DNA of 13,005 nucleotides from Candidatus Accumulibacter vicinus (GCA_002425405.1 DIME01000199.1:695-13699), one strand, 5' to 3'; positions 1 through 6,945 are shown, numbered from the stretch's first letter. Translations and numbers: made by a program. The notes: generated by a model from the sequence alone, not told the origin.

Positions 1-995
1 ATCATCCCGCGACCAAAAAACCCCAGATCGCCTCCTTTTTCGGCCGAACCGGGATCCTGCGAGTACTTCTTGGCCAGTTCCGGAAAGCTGGCCGGTGACT
101 TTCTGACTTCGGCAAGTATCTCCTCGGCCGTGGCCTTCGCTTTGGCCTTGTCGACGTTGGCATCGACCAGGATCAGGATGTGGCTCGCCCGTCTCTCGTC
201 GGCTTGCTGGTAGCGATCCTTGTGGCTGTCGTACCAGGCGGTCACTTCGGTGTCGCTGGGCTTGAGTCTGTCCATCAGGACATCGACAGACAGGACAACG
301 TACTCAGCCTTGGCCTGCTCTGGAACCTCGAAGCGCTTCTTGTTCTCTTCGTAGTACTTCTCGACCACGCCTGGATCTATTTGCACCTGCTTCGAAAATT
401 GCTCCGGGGTGATACCCAGTTCGGTGATCTGGCGCTCTTCGGCCTGCATGCGCAGCACCGCCTCGGTCATTGTTCTGCCGACAATGCCGGTATCGCCGAT
501 CGCACTGACCAACTGCTGCAAGGTGAGATCCTGACGCAATTGTGCCTCGAACTGGGTTTGCGAGATGCCCTGAGCTGCCAGCGCCGCCTGATAACGAGAC
601 ATCGAAAACTGGCCATTTTCCTGCAGCGCCGGAATCTTGCCGATGACGTCCCGCAGTTGATCATCACCAGCGCCAAGTCGACCTTTTGCCGCCTGAAGCA
701 GCAAAAGGCGCTGATCAATCAGTGAATTCAGAACGGCCATCCTTGCGGCCGGCGTATCCACCGCCTCGGGACGAAAATCGGCCCCAAGGGCCTGCCGCAG
801 TCTGTCCTGATGGGCGCGCCAGGCCTGATCAAACTGCTGCACTGTGACTTTCGAGTCACCAACACTGGCCAGATCCACACCCGCCCCGGCATTACGGACG
901 TACGAGTCCACGCCCCAGAAGGCGAAGGGCAAGGTGATCAAGGCCAGAAACACCTGGACAACCCGCTTGTTGTTGCGAACGGCATCAAACATCAT
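1..995 (-). CDS. ppiD: PpiD-like periplasmic peptidyl-prolyl isomerase/chaperone, N-terminal part (runs off the window)
   Basis: The reading frame starts at the ATG at 995 and stays open for 331 codons to the window edge. It begins MMFDAVRNNKR and has one hydrophobic anchor at about residues 12-33, as expected for an inner-membrane protein whose bulk lies in the periplasm. Residues of about 35-260 resemble the SurA/PpiD N-terminal chaperone domain. A parvulin (PpiC) domain begins at about residue 268 with RASHILI (H272) and continues to the GGDLGFFGRG motif, where the window ends. The family assists folding of outer-membrane and secreted proteins near the Sec translocon. Family members are usually a little over 600 residues, so about half is present. 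The ATG at 995 is preferred to the adjacent ATG at 992 because a weak GGTGGG (1004-1009) lies 8 bases upstream. A tRNA-Asp next to ppiD is a familiar betaproteobacterial arrangement. Confidence 0.93.
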   Translation of the reverse strand, partial: MMFDAVRNNKRVVQVFLALITLPFAFWGVDSYVRNAGAGVDLASVGDSKVTVQQFDQAWRAHQDRLRQALGADFRPEAVDTPAARMAVLNSLIDQRLLLLQAAKGRLGAGDDQLRDVIGKIPALQENGQFSMSRYQAALAAQGISQTQFEAQLRQDLTLQQLVSAIGDTGIVGRTMTEAVLRMQAEERQITELGITPEQFSKQVQIDPGVVEKYYEENKKRFEVPEQAKAEYVVLSVDVLMDRLKPSDTEVTAWYDSHKDRYQQADERRASHILILVDANVDKAKAKATAEEILAEVRKSPASFPELAKKYSQDPGSAEKGGDLGFFGRGM

Positions 996-1036
996 GGTCG
1001 TAGCCCACCAACTCATTTGTACATTGAAGAGACAAC

Positions 1037-1060
1037 AAAAAAGGCGAACTTTCGTTCGCC
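1037..1060 (-). terminator. Intrinsic terminator of the tRNA-Asp transcript
   Basis: On the minus strand a perfect 7-bp stem (GGCGAAC paired with GTTCGCC) closes a GAAA tetraloop and is followed immediately by six T residues (1037-1042). It begins 10 bases past the encoded CCA of the tRNA and ends 41 bases before the ppiD start, so ppiD needs read-through or a promoter of its own in or near the terminator. Confidence 0.9.
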
Positions 1061-1069
1061 CTTCGGCAG

Positions 1070-1146
1070 TGGCGGAGTGGACGGGACTCGAACCCGCGAC
1101 CCCCGGCGTGACAGGCCGGTATTCTAACCAACTGAACTACCACTCC
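1070..1146 (-). tRNA. tRNA-Asp (anticodon GTC)
   Basis: Read on the minus strand this is a complete 77-nt cloverleaf with an encoded CCA tail. The acceptor stem is GGAGTGG (1140-1146) paired with CCACTCC (1074-1080), with discriminator G at 1073 and CCA at 1070-1072. The anticodon stem CCGGC/GCCGG encloses the loop CTGTCAC, giving anticodon GTC for aspartate. The T arm contains the expected GGTTCGAGTCC. It has a strong upstream promoter and a hairpin terminator, so it appears to be an independent transcription unit. Confidence 0.97.
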
Positions 1147-1227
1147 GTGCTGCTGAAAACATCCTGCGATGGTGCCGCGCTTCCCCTTTGGCTGGCGGAG
1201 GAAGCCCTCGCGCTGTGGAAGCTGCGC

Positions 1228-1255
1228 ATTATAGCGAATTTCGGCGTGCGAGCAA
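1228..1255 (-). promoter_or_regulatory. Sigma70-type promoter of tRNA-Asp
   Basis: On the minus strand a perfect TATAAT (1228-1233) is preceded, after a 16-bp spacer, by TTGCTC (1250-1255). The predicted start is near 1221, leaving a 5' leader of about 75 nt before the mature tRNA end at 1146. The bases just downstream of the -10 are GC-rich (GCGCAGC), as is common at stable-RNA promoters under stringent control. That regulation is inferred. Confidence 0.75.
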
Positions 1256-1308
1256 GGGGGTGAGCGCATTTTTCCAGCGCGACGGCACTCTCGGCCTGCG
1301 CACCATCC

Positions 1309-1392
1309 GCCAGTGTAGATCTTGCGCACCGCCATCTGCTTCTCGGGCAGCGTGCCGGTCTTGTCCGAACAAATAATGGAAATGCTGGTCGA
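1309..1392 (-). pseudogene. Relic of a P-type cation-transporting ATPase (phosphorylation-loop fragment)
   Basis: Minus-strand translation of 1392-1309 gives about 28 codons starting STSISIICSDKTGTLPEKQM and continuing AVRKIYTGG. ICSDKTGT is the signature phosphorylation motif of P-type ATPases, with the acylated Asp, and the following EKQMAVRKIYTGG matches how type II ATPases continue (DKTGTLTxNxMTV...TGG). The usual Thr after DKTGTL is Pro here. Upstream of residue 1 the expected ETLGST-type lead-in is missing, and after the GG the similarity stops. No start codon, membrane segments or nucleotide-binding domain are nearby, so this cannot be a working pump. It sits immediately upstream of the tRNA-Asp promoter. 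It is most simply a decayed fragment left by an old rearrangement next to the tRNA. Confidence 0.72.
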
Positions 1393-1451
1393 GTGTCGGA
1401 AAATTTTACACTTGCCACCGGGCCGGCCATAATGTGTCCGACAGCCGATTG

Positions 1452-1477
1452 ATTTAAGGCCTTCATTTAAGGTCTTC
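1452..1477. repeat. Two tandem 13-bp repeats upstream of the exported-protein gene
   Basis: ATTTAAGGCCTTC (1452-1464) is followed directly by ATTTAAGGTCTTC (1465-1477), differing at one base. The pair lies 36-54 bases before the two candidate starts of the next gene, so it could be a direct-repeat binding site, but no known regulator is recognised. Nearby, TGTCGGA (1394-1400) and TCCGACA (1437-1443) form a widely spaced inverted repeat. Confidence 0.6.
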
Positions 1478-1512
1478 ATCGAGGTCGGATCGATTCTTGC
1501 TTCTATTCCCGG

Positions 1513-2481
1513 ATGGGCCAGATCTGTAGAATGATTTTGCGTCGGACAGGATACCGGGTGGTACTGGCGGTGATGACGGTCATCTGGCTTGCGACCAGCG
1601 CGCTGGCCTACCCCATTGGTGACGATGCTGGCAGCCTGTCGGCGGCAACCGGCAGCCGCCACCGGCATCCGCTGGACTCGGCAGCACTTGTGGGCGTGGA
1701 TCATTCGCCGGAACATCTGCAAGCATCATTGCTGGCGACCGATCCACACTTCGTCTCACCCACCTGGTCCGCCAGCGGCATGGAGTCGCCAGATCTCCGG
1801 TTCGGACCGCTACAGCCCGCTGTGGATGGGAGTTCAGACCCGGCCGGCTTCGAGCAAGCGGATCCATGGTTCGCGGTACCGCCTGCCATGCTCGGAGGAA
1901 AACCCCGACAGCAGCCGGCAGCCGCGATACCGGGCCGGGCGCAGGCCGCCCATACCGCAGCCGCAGCACCCGCCGACGCAATCGCCACGGTGGTTAACGA
2001 GTTGCAGGAGTCGATGGCTGAAACGATCAGCACAGCATTCGATGCCAACAAGGATTCGCAAGGGCGGGTCACTTTCTCGCTGGCCGGCATCGAGGGGTTT
2101 CACTATTCCACCCAGGGTGGGGCGCTGACTTTGGGGCACGCTGACACCTCGCTGGCCATCGTCGAACGCGATGTCCGCCTGTCCGATCAGCAACAGCGCG
2201 CAGCCATTCGCAGTGCGCCCCCAGCGTCGCATGATCCTGAAACCATGCGCGAGTGGATCGAGTTCATCAAGGAAGTCCTTGGCTACCCCTTGTTCTGGGT
2301 AGTGATCTTTTTCCTGGTGATCGGCAAGATCGTACTGTATTTCGCCAGCCGCCGGCGCAGGAAGCAAAGGCACCGCATTCGCTCCGAAAGCAGCCAGCAG
2401 GCGAAAGTCCAGCGCATCCGCAAGCGCGTGCGCATCCGGATCAAGCGCTCGCCATCCAGGGTCGGCATCCAGGAATTCTAG
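1513..2481 (+). CDS. Unrecognised exported protein with C-terminal membrane anchor and arginine-rich tail
   Basis: No family is recognised. The 322-residue product begins with a signal sequence: basic residues, a hydrophobic stretch (about 15-28) and an AxA site, with likely cleavage after residue 32 (TSALA/YP). Residues 33-160 are rich in Ala, Pro, Ser and Gly and look poorly ordered. Residues of about 160-250 (VNELQESMAETISTAF, then a beta-rich segment) appear more folded. A single membrane helix spans about 258-278 (YPLFWVVIFFLVIGKIVLYF). It is followed by a tail of about 44 residues with some 18 Arg/Lys, including RIRKRVRIRIKR. The likely topology is periplasmic body and cytoplasmic basic tail. 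The ATG at 1531 (residue 7) is an equally plausible start; neither has a strong ribosome-binding site. The plus strand is chosen over a long minus-strand frame because of this export architecture. Confidence 0.7.
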   Translation: MGQICRMILRRTGYRVVLAVMTVIWLATSALAYPIGDDAGSLSAATGSRHRHPLDSAALVGVDHSPEHLQASLLATDPHFVSPTWSASGMESPDLRFGPLQPAVDGSSDPAGFEQADPWFAVPPAMLGGKPRQQPAAAIPGRAQAAHTAAAAPADAIATVVNELQESMAETISTAFDANKDSQGRVTFSLAGIEGFHYSTQGGALTLGHADTSLAIVERDVRLSDQQQRAAIRSAPPASHDPETMREWIEFIKEVLGYPLFWVVIFFLVIGKIVLYFASRRRRKQRHRIRSESSQQAKVQRIRKRVRIRIKRSPSRVGIQEF

Positions 2482-2587
2482 CCACCCTTGCAACTCCAGC
2501 AAGCGCCCTTGGCGTCCCCTGGAAATATTTTGCAAGTACCCGTTTTCAAATGAGATTGTTTATCAAGCCAGGGAGCATGGCTTGCGG

Positions 2588-2593
2588 TATACT
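2588..2593 (+). promoter_or_regulatory. Possible -10 element upstream of gpmI
   Basis: TATACT at 2588-2593 is a good -10 match, 73 bases before the gpmI start. No convincing -35 lies at the right distance, so the assignment is tentative. Confidence 0.35.
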
Positions 2594-2665
2594 GGATCCG
2601 TTGCCGCTGATTTCCGATTCGTAGCGGCCTGTGCTCACACCTCTTTACTTCCCCAGGAATCCATC

Positions 2666-4312
2666 ATGTTGCAGAAGTCCGCCTCTTTCCCTGGAATTCA
2701 GGGCCCGATCGTGACGATCGTCATGGACGGCTACGGCATTGCCAAATCCGATGTCGGCAGCGCGATTGCGGCTGCCAGAAAACCGACCCTCGATCGCCTT
2801 TTCGCCAACTACCCGAACATCACCTTGCGCGCCCATGGCGTCGCCGTCGGCATGCCTTCCGACGAAGACATGGGCAATTCCGAGGTCGGTCACAATGCCA
2901 TCGGTGCCGGCCAGGTCTACAGCCAGGGCGCATCGCTGGTCGCTGACGCCATTGCCTCCGGCTCGATATGGCAAGGCGCTGCCTGGCAGCAGATCATCGC
3001 CGGTGCCAAGGCTGGGCGTGGGGTGATCCACTTCATCGGCCTGTTTTCCGACGGCAATGTGCACAGCCACATCGATCACTTACGAGCGATGGTCCTGCGC
3101 GCCAGCGAGGAAGGCGTGCCGGTGGTGCGGATTCACATTCTGATCGATGGGCGTGACGTTCCCGAGACCAGCGCACTCGAATATGTGCTGCCTTTCGAGG
3201 CCTTCCTCGCCGAGGTCAGCCGCGATGGTTTCGATGCCCGCATTGCCTCGGGCGGTGGCCGCATGAACATCACCATGGACCGCTACGAAGCGAACTGGAA
3301 CATGGTCGAGAAAGGTTGGCAGACGCATGTTCTCGGCAAAGGCGAGCAGTACCAGAGCGCGTCGGCAGCAGTGCAGGCACTGCGCGTCAAGTTTCCGGGA
3401 ACGATTGACCAGGATCTGCCTGCGTTCGTCATCGCCAGTGATGGCCAACCCGTAGGGACCATCGAGGATGGCGATTCAGTGGTCTTTTTCAACTTCCGCG
3501 GCGACCGCGCGATCGAGATCACGCGTGCTTTCGAAGAAGCGGGTTTCGACAAGTTCGACCGCGTCCGCATGCCCCGCGTGACCTATGCCGGTATGCTGCA
3601 GTACGACGGTGACCTCAAGCTTCCCAAGCGCTTCCTGGTCGATCCGCCGGCCATCCTCGACACCATGGGCGAGTGGTTTGCCAAATCCGGCATTACCCAG
3701 TTTGCCTGTTCCGAAACACAAAAATTCGGACACGTGACCTATTTCTGGAATGGCAACCGCTCAAATAAATTCGACGGCGAGACCTACCAGGAAGTGCCCA
3801 GCGACGTGGTGCCCTTTGAACAGAGACCGTGGATGAAGGCCGCGGAGATTGCCGACGCAATGATCGAAGCCTTGCAGAGCGGCCAGTACCGGACCTTGCG
3901 CTGCAATTTTGCGAATGGCGACATGGTCGGCCACACGGGCAGTTTCCGTGCGGCGACAATGGCCATCGAGGCCGTGGATCTGCAACTGGCGCGCATCCTG
4001 CCGGTCGTCAAGGCGCTCGGTGGCGTGGCGCTGATTACCGCTGACCACGGAAACGCCGACGAAATGTACGAAATCGACAAGAAGACCAGGCAACCGGCAC
4101 AGAACCCGGACGGATCGTTCAAGGCCAAGACCTCGCACACCCTCAATCCGGTGCCGTTGATCCTCTATGACGCAGTCACTGGCGGCAAGCTGGGTCTCAG
4201 GCCGTTGCCCGGCGCTGGTCTGTCGAACATCGCCGCGACGATCACCCATCTGCTCGGCTTCGAAAAGCACGCCAAGTGGGATGAAAGCCTGCTGGAGGTC
4301 AGGCAGGGGTAG
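2666..4312 (+). CDS. gpmI: 2,3-bisphosphoglycerate-independent phosphoglycerate mutase, long plant-like form
   Basis: This enzyme interconverts 3- and 2-phosphoglycerate in glycolysis and gluconeogenesis in the cytoplasm, using a phosphoserine intermediate and two metal ions. The 548-residue product starts at the ATG at 2666, with AGGA at 2655-2658. The alkaline-phosphatase-superfamily residues are visible: D21 in VIVMDGYG, nucleophile S72 in DMGNSEVGH, R163/D164 in GRDVPETSA, D419 and H423 in NGDMVGHTG, D460/H461 in TADHGNADEM, and H491 in TSHTLNPVP. The variant GGGRMNITMDRYEANW (196-211), FACSETQKFGHVTYFWNGNR and the insert DKKTRQPAQNPDG after the TADHGN motif match the plant-type enzyme as I remember it, rather than the roughly 510-residue form of Bacillus or Escherichia. 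The open frame continues upstream to 2582, but that stretch contains the promoter-like region and no ribosome-binding site. Confidence 0.96.
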   Translation: MLQKSASFPGIQGPIVTIVMDGYGIAKSDVGSAIAAARKPTLDRLFANYPNITLRAHGVAVGMPSDEDMGNSEVGHNAIGAGQVYSQGASLVADAIASGSIWQGAAWQQIIAGAKAGRGVIHFIGLFSDGNVHSHIDHLRAMVLRASEEGVPVVRIHILIDGRDVPETSALEYVLPFEAFLAEVSRDGFDARIASGGGRMNITMDRYEANWNMVEKGWQTHVLGKGEQYQSASAAVQALRVKFPGTIDQDLPAFVIASDGQPVGTIEDGDSVVFFNFRGDRAIEITRAFEEAGFDKFDRVRMPRVTYAGMLQYDGDLKLPKRFLVDPPAILDTMGEWFAKSGITQFACSETQKFGHVTYFWNGNRSNKFDGETYQEVPSDVVPFEQRPWMKAAEIADAMIEALQSGQYRTLRCNFANGDMVGHTGSFRAATMAIEAVDLQLARILPVVKALGGVALITADHGNADEMYEIDKKTRQPAQNPDGSFKAKTSHTLNPVPLILYDAVTGGKLGLRPLPGAGLSNIAATITHLLGFEKHAKWDESLLEVRQG

Positions 4313-4429
4313 AACCGGCCAAGGCCGGGAAGCCAGTCAGTCGAACGGCGCCGGGGAAACCCGCGCCCAAGGACGCGAGCGGACAGCCAACCCGCTGTAT
4401 ATACCAGAAGACACAAGGAGCAGCGACTG

Positions 4430-5869
4430 ATGGCTGAAGAAGGTCAGTTTTTTCGCCCGGTAAAGGATTTCTGCCAGCGCACCGTGGTTACCTGCGAACC
4501 GGATGATGCGCTGGTCGAGGTGGTCGGAACCATGCGGGAGAAGAACATCTCCAGTGTCGTGGTCTGCGAAAACCATCTGCCAAGCGGCATCATGACCGAC
4601 CGTGACCTGCGCAACAAGGTCGTCGCTGCCGGCATCGATCCGTCTACGCTCGCCGTCCGGGCGATCATGAACCGCCCATTGTCGGTGATTGGCGAGAACG
4701 ATCTGCTCTACGAAGCCCTGTATCGGATGTCACGCGAGCGGATCCATCGCCTGGTGGTCGTCGACGGCCAGGGCAAGCTCTCGGGAATCATTACCGACAG
4801 TGACATCATTCGCCTGCAATCGCACTCTCCGCATCAACTGGTGCTCGACATCGAGAATGCCAGAGACCTCGAAGAACTGAAAACGGTTTACACGAGAATC
4901 CAGGACCTGGTCCTTCACCTCAGCGGCAGCGGCACCAGGACGCGCGACGTGGTGCGCATGATTGCCCATCTTAACGACCAGATTCTCCTGCGCCTGATTG
5001 CCCTCATTCGCCAGAATCGTTTCTCCGACCTGCCGGAACGTTTTGCCTTTGTCGTGCTCGGTAGTGAGGGGCGCGGTGAACAGACCTTGCTCACCGACCA
5101 GGACAATGCCATCATCTATGGTGACGAACTCGGGCCTGACGAGATCCGGAAGATCGAAGAATTCTCGCAGGTGCTGATCGATTCGCTGATTGCTATCGGC
5201 ATTCCCCCCTGCACGGGCGGAATCATGGCGAACAACAAGGAGTGGCGACGCAGCCTCGGCAAGTGGAGCGATCAACTCGACCGCTGGTTACAGGCACCCA
5301 CTCCGAACCATGTCCTCAGTTGTGGCACGTTTGCCGACATTCGCACCATCTACGGCGACCCTTCCTTTGAAGAGCAACTCAAGACGCAGGTCTACAAGCA
5401 CGTGCAGCGAAACGAATTGTTCCTGATGCGCATGGTTGAGAACACCCTGCGCTTTGTCCCCCCGATCGGCTGGTTTGGCAAGATCAAGAGTGAGAAGGAC
5501 GGTGAGCACTCAGGCATGCTGGAGATCAAGAAAGCCGGCATCTTTGCCCTGTCCGAGGGCGTCAAGGCACTCGCGATTCAGGCCGGCAAGCTCGAGGGCA
5601 GCACCCACCAACGCCTGGAAGCGCTGCTCAGGGACAAGGTGGTCAACAAGAAAATGGTGGCCACCATTGCCGAGAGCTTCGACTTCCTGGTTTTGATGCG
5701 CCTGCGCGGACAGGTGGAAGCGCTGAGCGAAGGGCGCAAGCCCGACAACTACATCCCGCTCGAGCGGTTGAACATGATGGAGTTCGGCAGGCTGCAAATC
5801 GCCTTGAAAGGCGTCGTAAAATTCCAGGAGTTCATCAAGGGCCATTTCAAGCTGCATCTGCTCAGATGA
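4430..5869 (+). CDS. CBS-pair protein with DUF294 (GlnD-like) nucleotidyltransferase domain
   Basis: The 479-residue protein starts at ATG 4430 with AAGGAG at 4415-4420. Two CBS domains occupy about residues 11-65 (…VVVCENHLPSGIMTDRDLRN) and 75-130 (…VVVDGQGKLSGIITDSDIIR). Such pairs usually bind adenine nucleotides and regulate an attached domain. A putative nucleotidyltransferase domain follows at about 150-310. Its motif GSEGRGEQTLLTDQDNA (211-227) carries the GS signature and the metal-binding D223/D225 pair of the polymerase-beta fold. A C-terminal DUF294_C helical domain covers about 340-475. The family resembles the uridylyltransferase part of GlnD, but its substrate is generally not known; a signalling role is inferred. 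No N-terminal cyclic-nucleotide-binding domain, which some relatives carry, is present. The gene lies 117 bases after gpmI on the same strand, with only a short U-less palindrome (4315-4328) between, so co-transcription is possible. Confidence 0.9.
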   Translation: MAEEGQFFRPVKDFCQRTVVTCEPDDALVEVVGTMREKNISSVVVCENHLPSGIMTDRDLRNKVVAAGIDPSTLAVRAIMNRPLSVIGENDLLYEALYRMSRERIHRLVVVDGQGKLSGIITDSDIIRLQSHSPHQLVLDIENARDLEELKTVYTRIQDLVLHLSGSGTRTRDVVRMIAHLNDQILLRLIALIRQNRFSDLPERFAFVVLGSEGRGEQTLLTDQDNAIIYGDELGPDEIRKIEEFSQVLIDSLIAIGIPPCTGGIMANNKEWRRSLGKWSDQLDRWLQAPTPNHVLSCGTFADIRTIYGDPSFEEQLKTQVYKHVQRNELFLMRMVENTLRFVPPIGWFGKIKSEKDGEHSGMLEIKKAGIFALSEGVKALAIQAGKLEGSTHQRLEALLRDKVVNKKMVATIAESFDFLVLMRLRGQVEALSEGRKPDNYIPLERLNMMEFGRLQIALKGVVKFQEFIKGHFKLHLLR

Positions 5870-5971
5870 CCCGGCAGCAGCGTCATGCCGGGCACGGGCA
5901 TGTCGCGCGTCGGGTGCATTCTCGCCTGACCGCAGGTTGTGAAAACGCATGGCACGGCTGCGTGCGCCCGC

Positions 5972-6247
5972 TCAAAACAGGTTCACCTCCGAATCGTCGT
6001 CCTTTTTTACGCCCGGTTTGCGCCCGCGCGCCGGCGTCGGCGGATCGCACGAGAGGCGGCAACTGATGCCCTCGATCTTCCGGCCATCGATGAAGCGAGT
6101 GACCCTGCAACAGATTACGTCTCCCGATGCAGCGAGCCGAGCGATCTGCTCGCGTAACTCGACGATCGGGATATTGAGCGCCTCGGCCATATCCACATCA
6201 AGTTGTTCCGCATTGGCTCTCAGGTAAGCAACAATCGTTTCGGTCAT
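5972..6247 (-). CDS. Small winged-helix-like putative regulator
   Basis: The 91-residue product starts at ATG 6247, preceded by a purine-rich GGGGAT. Residues 1-60 have the pattern of a small winged helix: a helix (ETIVAYLRANAEQL), a helix-turn-helix (DVDMAEALNIPIVELREQIARLAASGDV), then two short strands (VICCRVTRFIDGRKIEGISCRL). Three cysteines (two adjacent) lie in the wing region. The tail is Pro/Arg/Lys-rich, then acidic (KKDDDSEVNLF). Overall it recalls FeoC-like or MarR-like minimal DNA-binding domains, but I cannot name a family. It lies 75 bases downstream of the phasin gene on the same strand with no clear terminator between, so it may share the phasin promoter. Whether it regulates storage genes is unknown. 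Confidence 0.7.
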   Translation of the reverse strand: MTETIVAYLRANAEQLDVDMAEALNIPIVELREQIARLAASGDVICCRVTRFIDGRKIEGISCRLSCDPPTPARGRKPGVKKDDDSEVNLF

Positions 6248-6322
6248 CTGACTATCCCCAAAAAATGCCTTCGCGAACTGGAAAGGTATGGCAGTTTGCG
6301 CCGCAGATTCAATTCTGGCAAT

Positions 6323-6832
6323 TCAGCAGGATTTGATCAGCCTGGCTGCTGCCACCTGACCGACAGCTGCCGAGCTCTCCGTCAGCAATTTGACGTCTTT
6401 GCCATCATTCTGGCCGTCCTTCGAGAGCAGCGATTTCACGGTCCCGACCGCGAAATCGACAACCGGGGAAAGATTCTGGCGGCCCTTGGCGAGTGTCTTC
6501 ACCAGACCGCGACCGAGGCCACCGACCTGGCCTTCGTAGACATTGACAAAGACATTCGACGACTCGTTCCAGATTTCGTATACACGCCGCGAGTAGGCTA
6601 TCGACTGCTCGACGGCGGCCATGGCGATCGGTTGCCGCAGGGCCAGCAGACCCGACAGATCCCTGACCGCGGTCAGGGCGTTGAGGTTTTCGTGACCGCG
6701 CTCGGCGACGGCCCGTGCCGTCTGCAGATTCAATGCCGCCAACTGGCCGACGCCGTCCAGCGCAGTATTGACCACTGTCATGAGCGCATCAAAAGTGGTG
6801 ACGCTGGTGAATTTCTCTATCGGGTTGTACAT
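6323..6832 (-). CDS. phaP: Phasin family protein (PHA granule surface protein)
   Basis: The 169-residue product has the betaproteobacterial phasin pattern. It has an N-terminal FTSVTTFDALMTVVNTALDGVGQLAALNLQTARAV-type amphipathic helix. Further helices follow with LSGLLALRQPIAMAAVEQSIAYSRRVYEI and few aromatic residues. It has no signal peptide or membrane span. Phasins coat polyhydroxyalkanoate granules in the cytoplasm, controlling their size and number. The start at 6832 is fixed by AAGGAG (6839-6844) six bases upstream. The family is usually 150-200 residues, so this is full length. A good sigma70 promoter lies about 80 bases upstream, flanked by two palindromes resembling PhaR operators, so expression probably follows PHA accumulation (inference). 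Which of several possible phasin paralogues this is cannot be told from one window. Confidence 0.92.
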   Translation of the reverse strand: MYNPIEKFTSVTTFDALMTVVNTALDGVGQLAALNLQTARAVAERGHENLNALTAVRDLSGLLALRQPIAMAAVEQSIAYSRRVYEIWNESSNVFVNVYEGQVGGLGRGLVKTLAKGRQNLSPVVDFAVGTVKSLLSKDGQNDGKDVKLLTESSAAVGQVAAARLIKSC

Positions 6833-6891
6833 ACCATGCTCCTTGAGGTTGCGAAATATTGCCCCGGCTTCGCATCACCTGAGGTCAATTG

Positions 6892-6902
6892 CTGCGGTGC
6901 AG
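6892..6902 (-). promoter_or_regulatory. Candidate PhaR operator 1 (phasin leader)
   Basis: CTGC-GGT-GCAG is a perfect inverted repeat (GCTGC/GCAGC when extended to 6891-6903). It lies just downstream of the phasin -10 element, covering about +5 to +15 of the predicted transcript. It fits the CTGC-N3-GCAG type of site described for PhaR in PHA-storing bacteria. A repressor bound here would block initiation or promoter clearance. Confidence 0.6.
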
Positions 6903-6912
6903 CGAAGATATG

Positions 6913-6940
6913 ATTCTAACGGTTAATGAGCGCTTGTCAA
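6913..6940 (-). promoter_or_regulatory. Sigma70 promoter of the phasin gene
   Basis: On the minus strand a consensus TTGACA (6935-6940) is followed after a 16-bp spacer by TAGAAT (6913-6918). The predicted start is near 6906, giving a leader of about 75 nt. This is the strongest -35/-10 pair in the window, in keeping with the abundance of phasins. Confidence 0.82.
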
Positions 6941-6945
6941 GCTTT

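Noticed and set aside
1393..1430. Possible sigma54 promoter (TGGCA on the minus strand)
   Set aside because: The required GC at the -12 element is absent at the correct spacing.
2038..2076. EF-hand-like DANKDSQG in the exported protein
   Set aside because: The loop lacks the Gly at position 6, the hydrophobic residue at position 8 and the Glu at position 12, so calcium binding is not supported.
1834..2535. A 233-codon minus-strand frame opposite the exported protein
   Set aside because: It has no recognisable domain or ribosome-binding site, while the plus strand shows an ordered signal peptide and membrane helix.
4315..4328. CCGGCC-AA-GGCCGG palindrome after gpmI
   Set aside because: It is a short GC palindrome without a T tail and is common by chance in this composition.
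5870..5902. Overlapping hairpins CCCGGC/GCCGGG and CATGCC/GGCATG after the CBS gene
   Set aside because: There is no T run on either strand. They may help separate the convergent genes but are not supportable as a terminator.
6248..6290. T-run after TTCGCGAAGG as a phasin terminator
   Set aside because: Only a 4-bp stem with a long loop can be drawn before the T run, too weak to call.
6203..6913. A 236-codon plus-strand frame opposite the phasin
   Set aside because: The minus-strand phasin has a good ribosome-binding site, a promoter and family signature; the plus frame has none.
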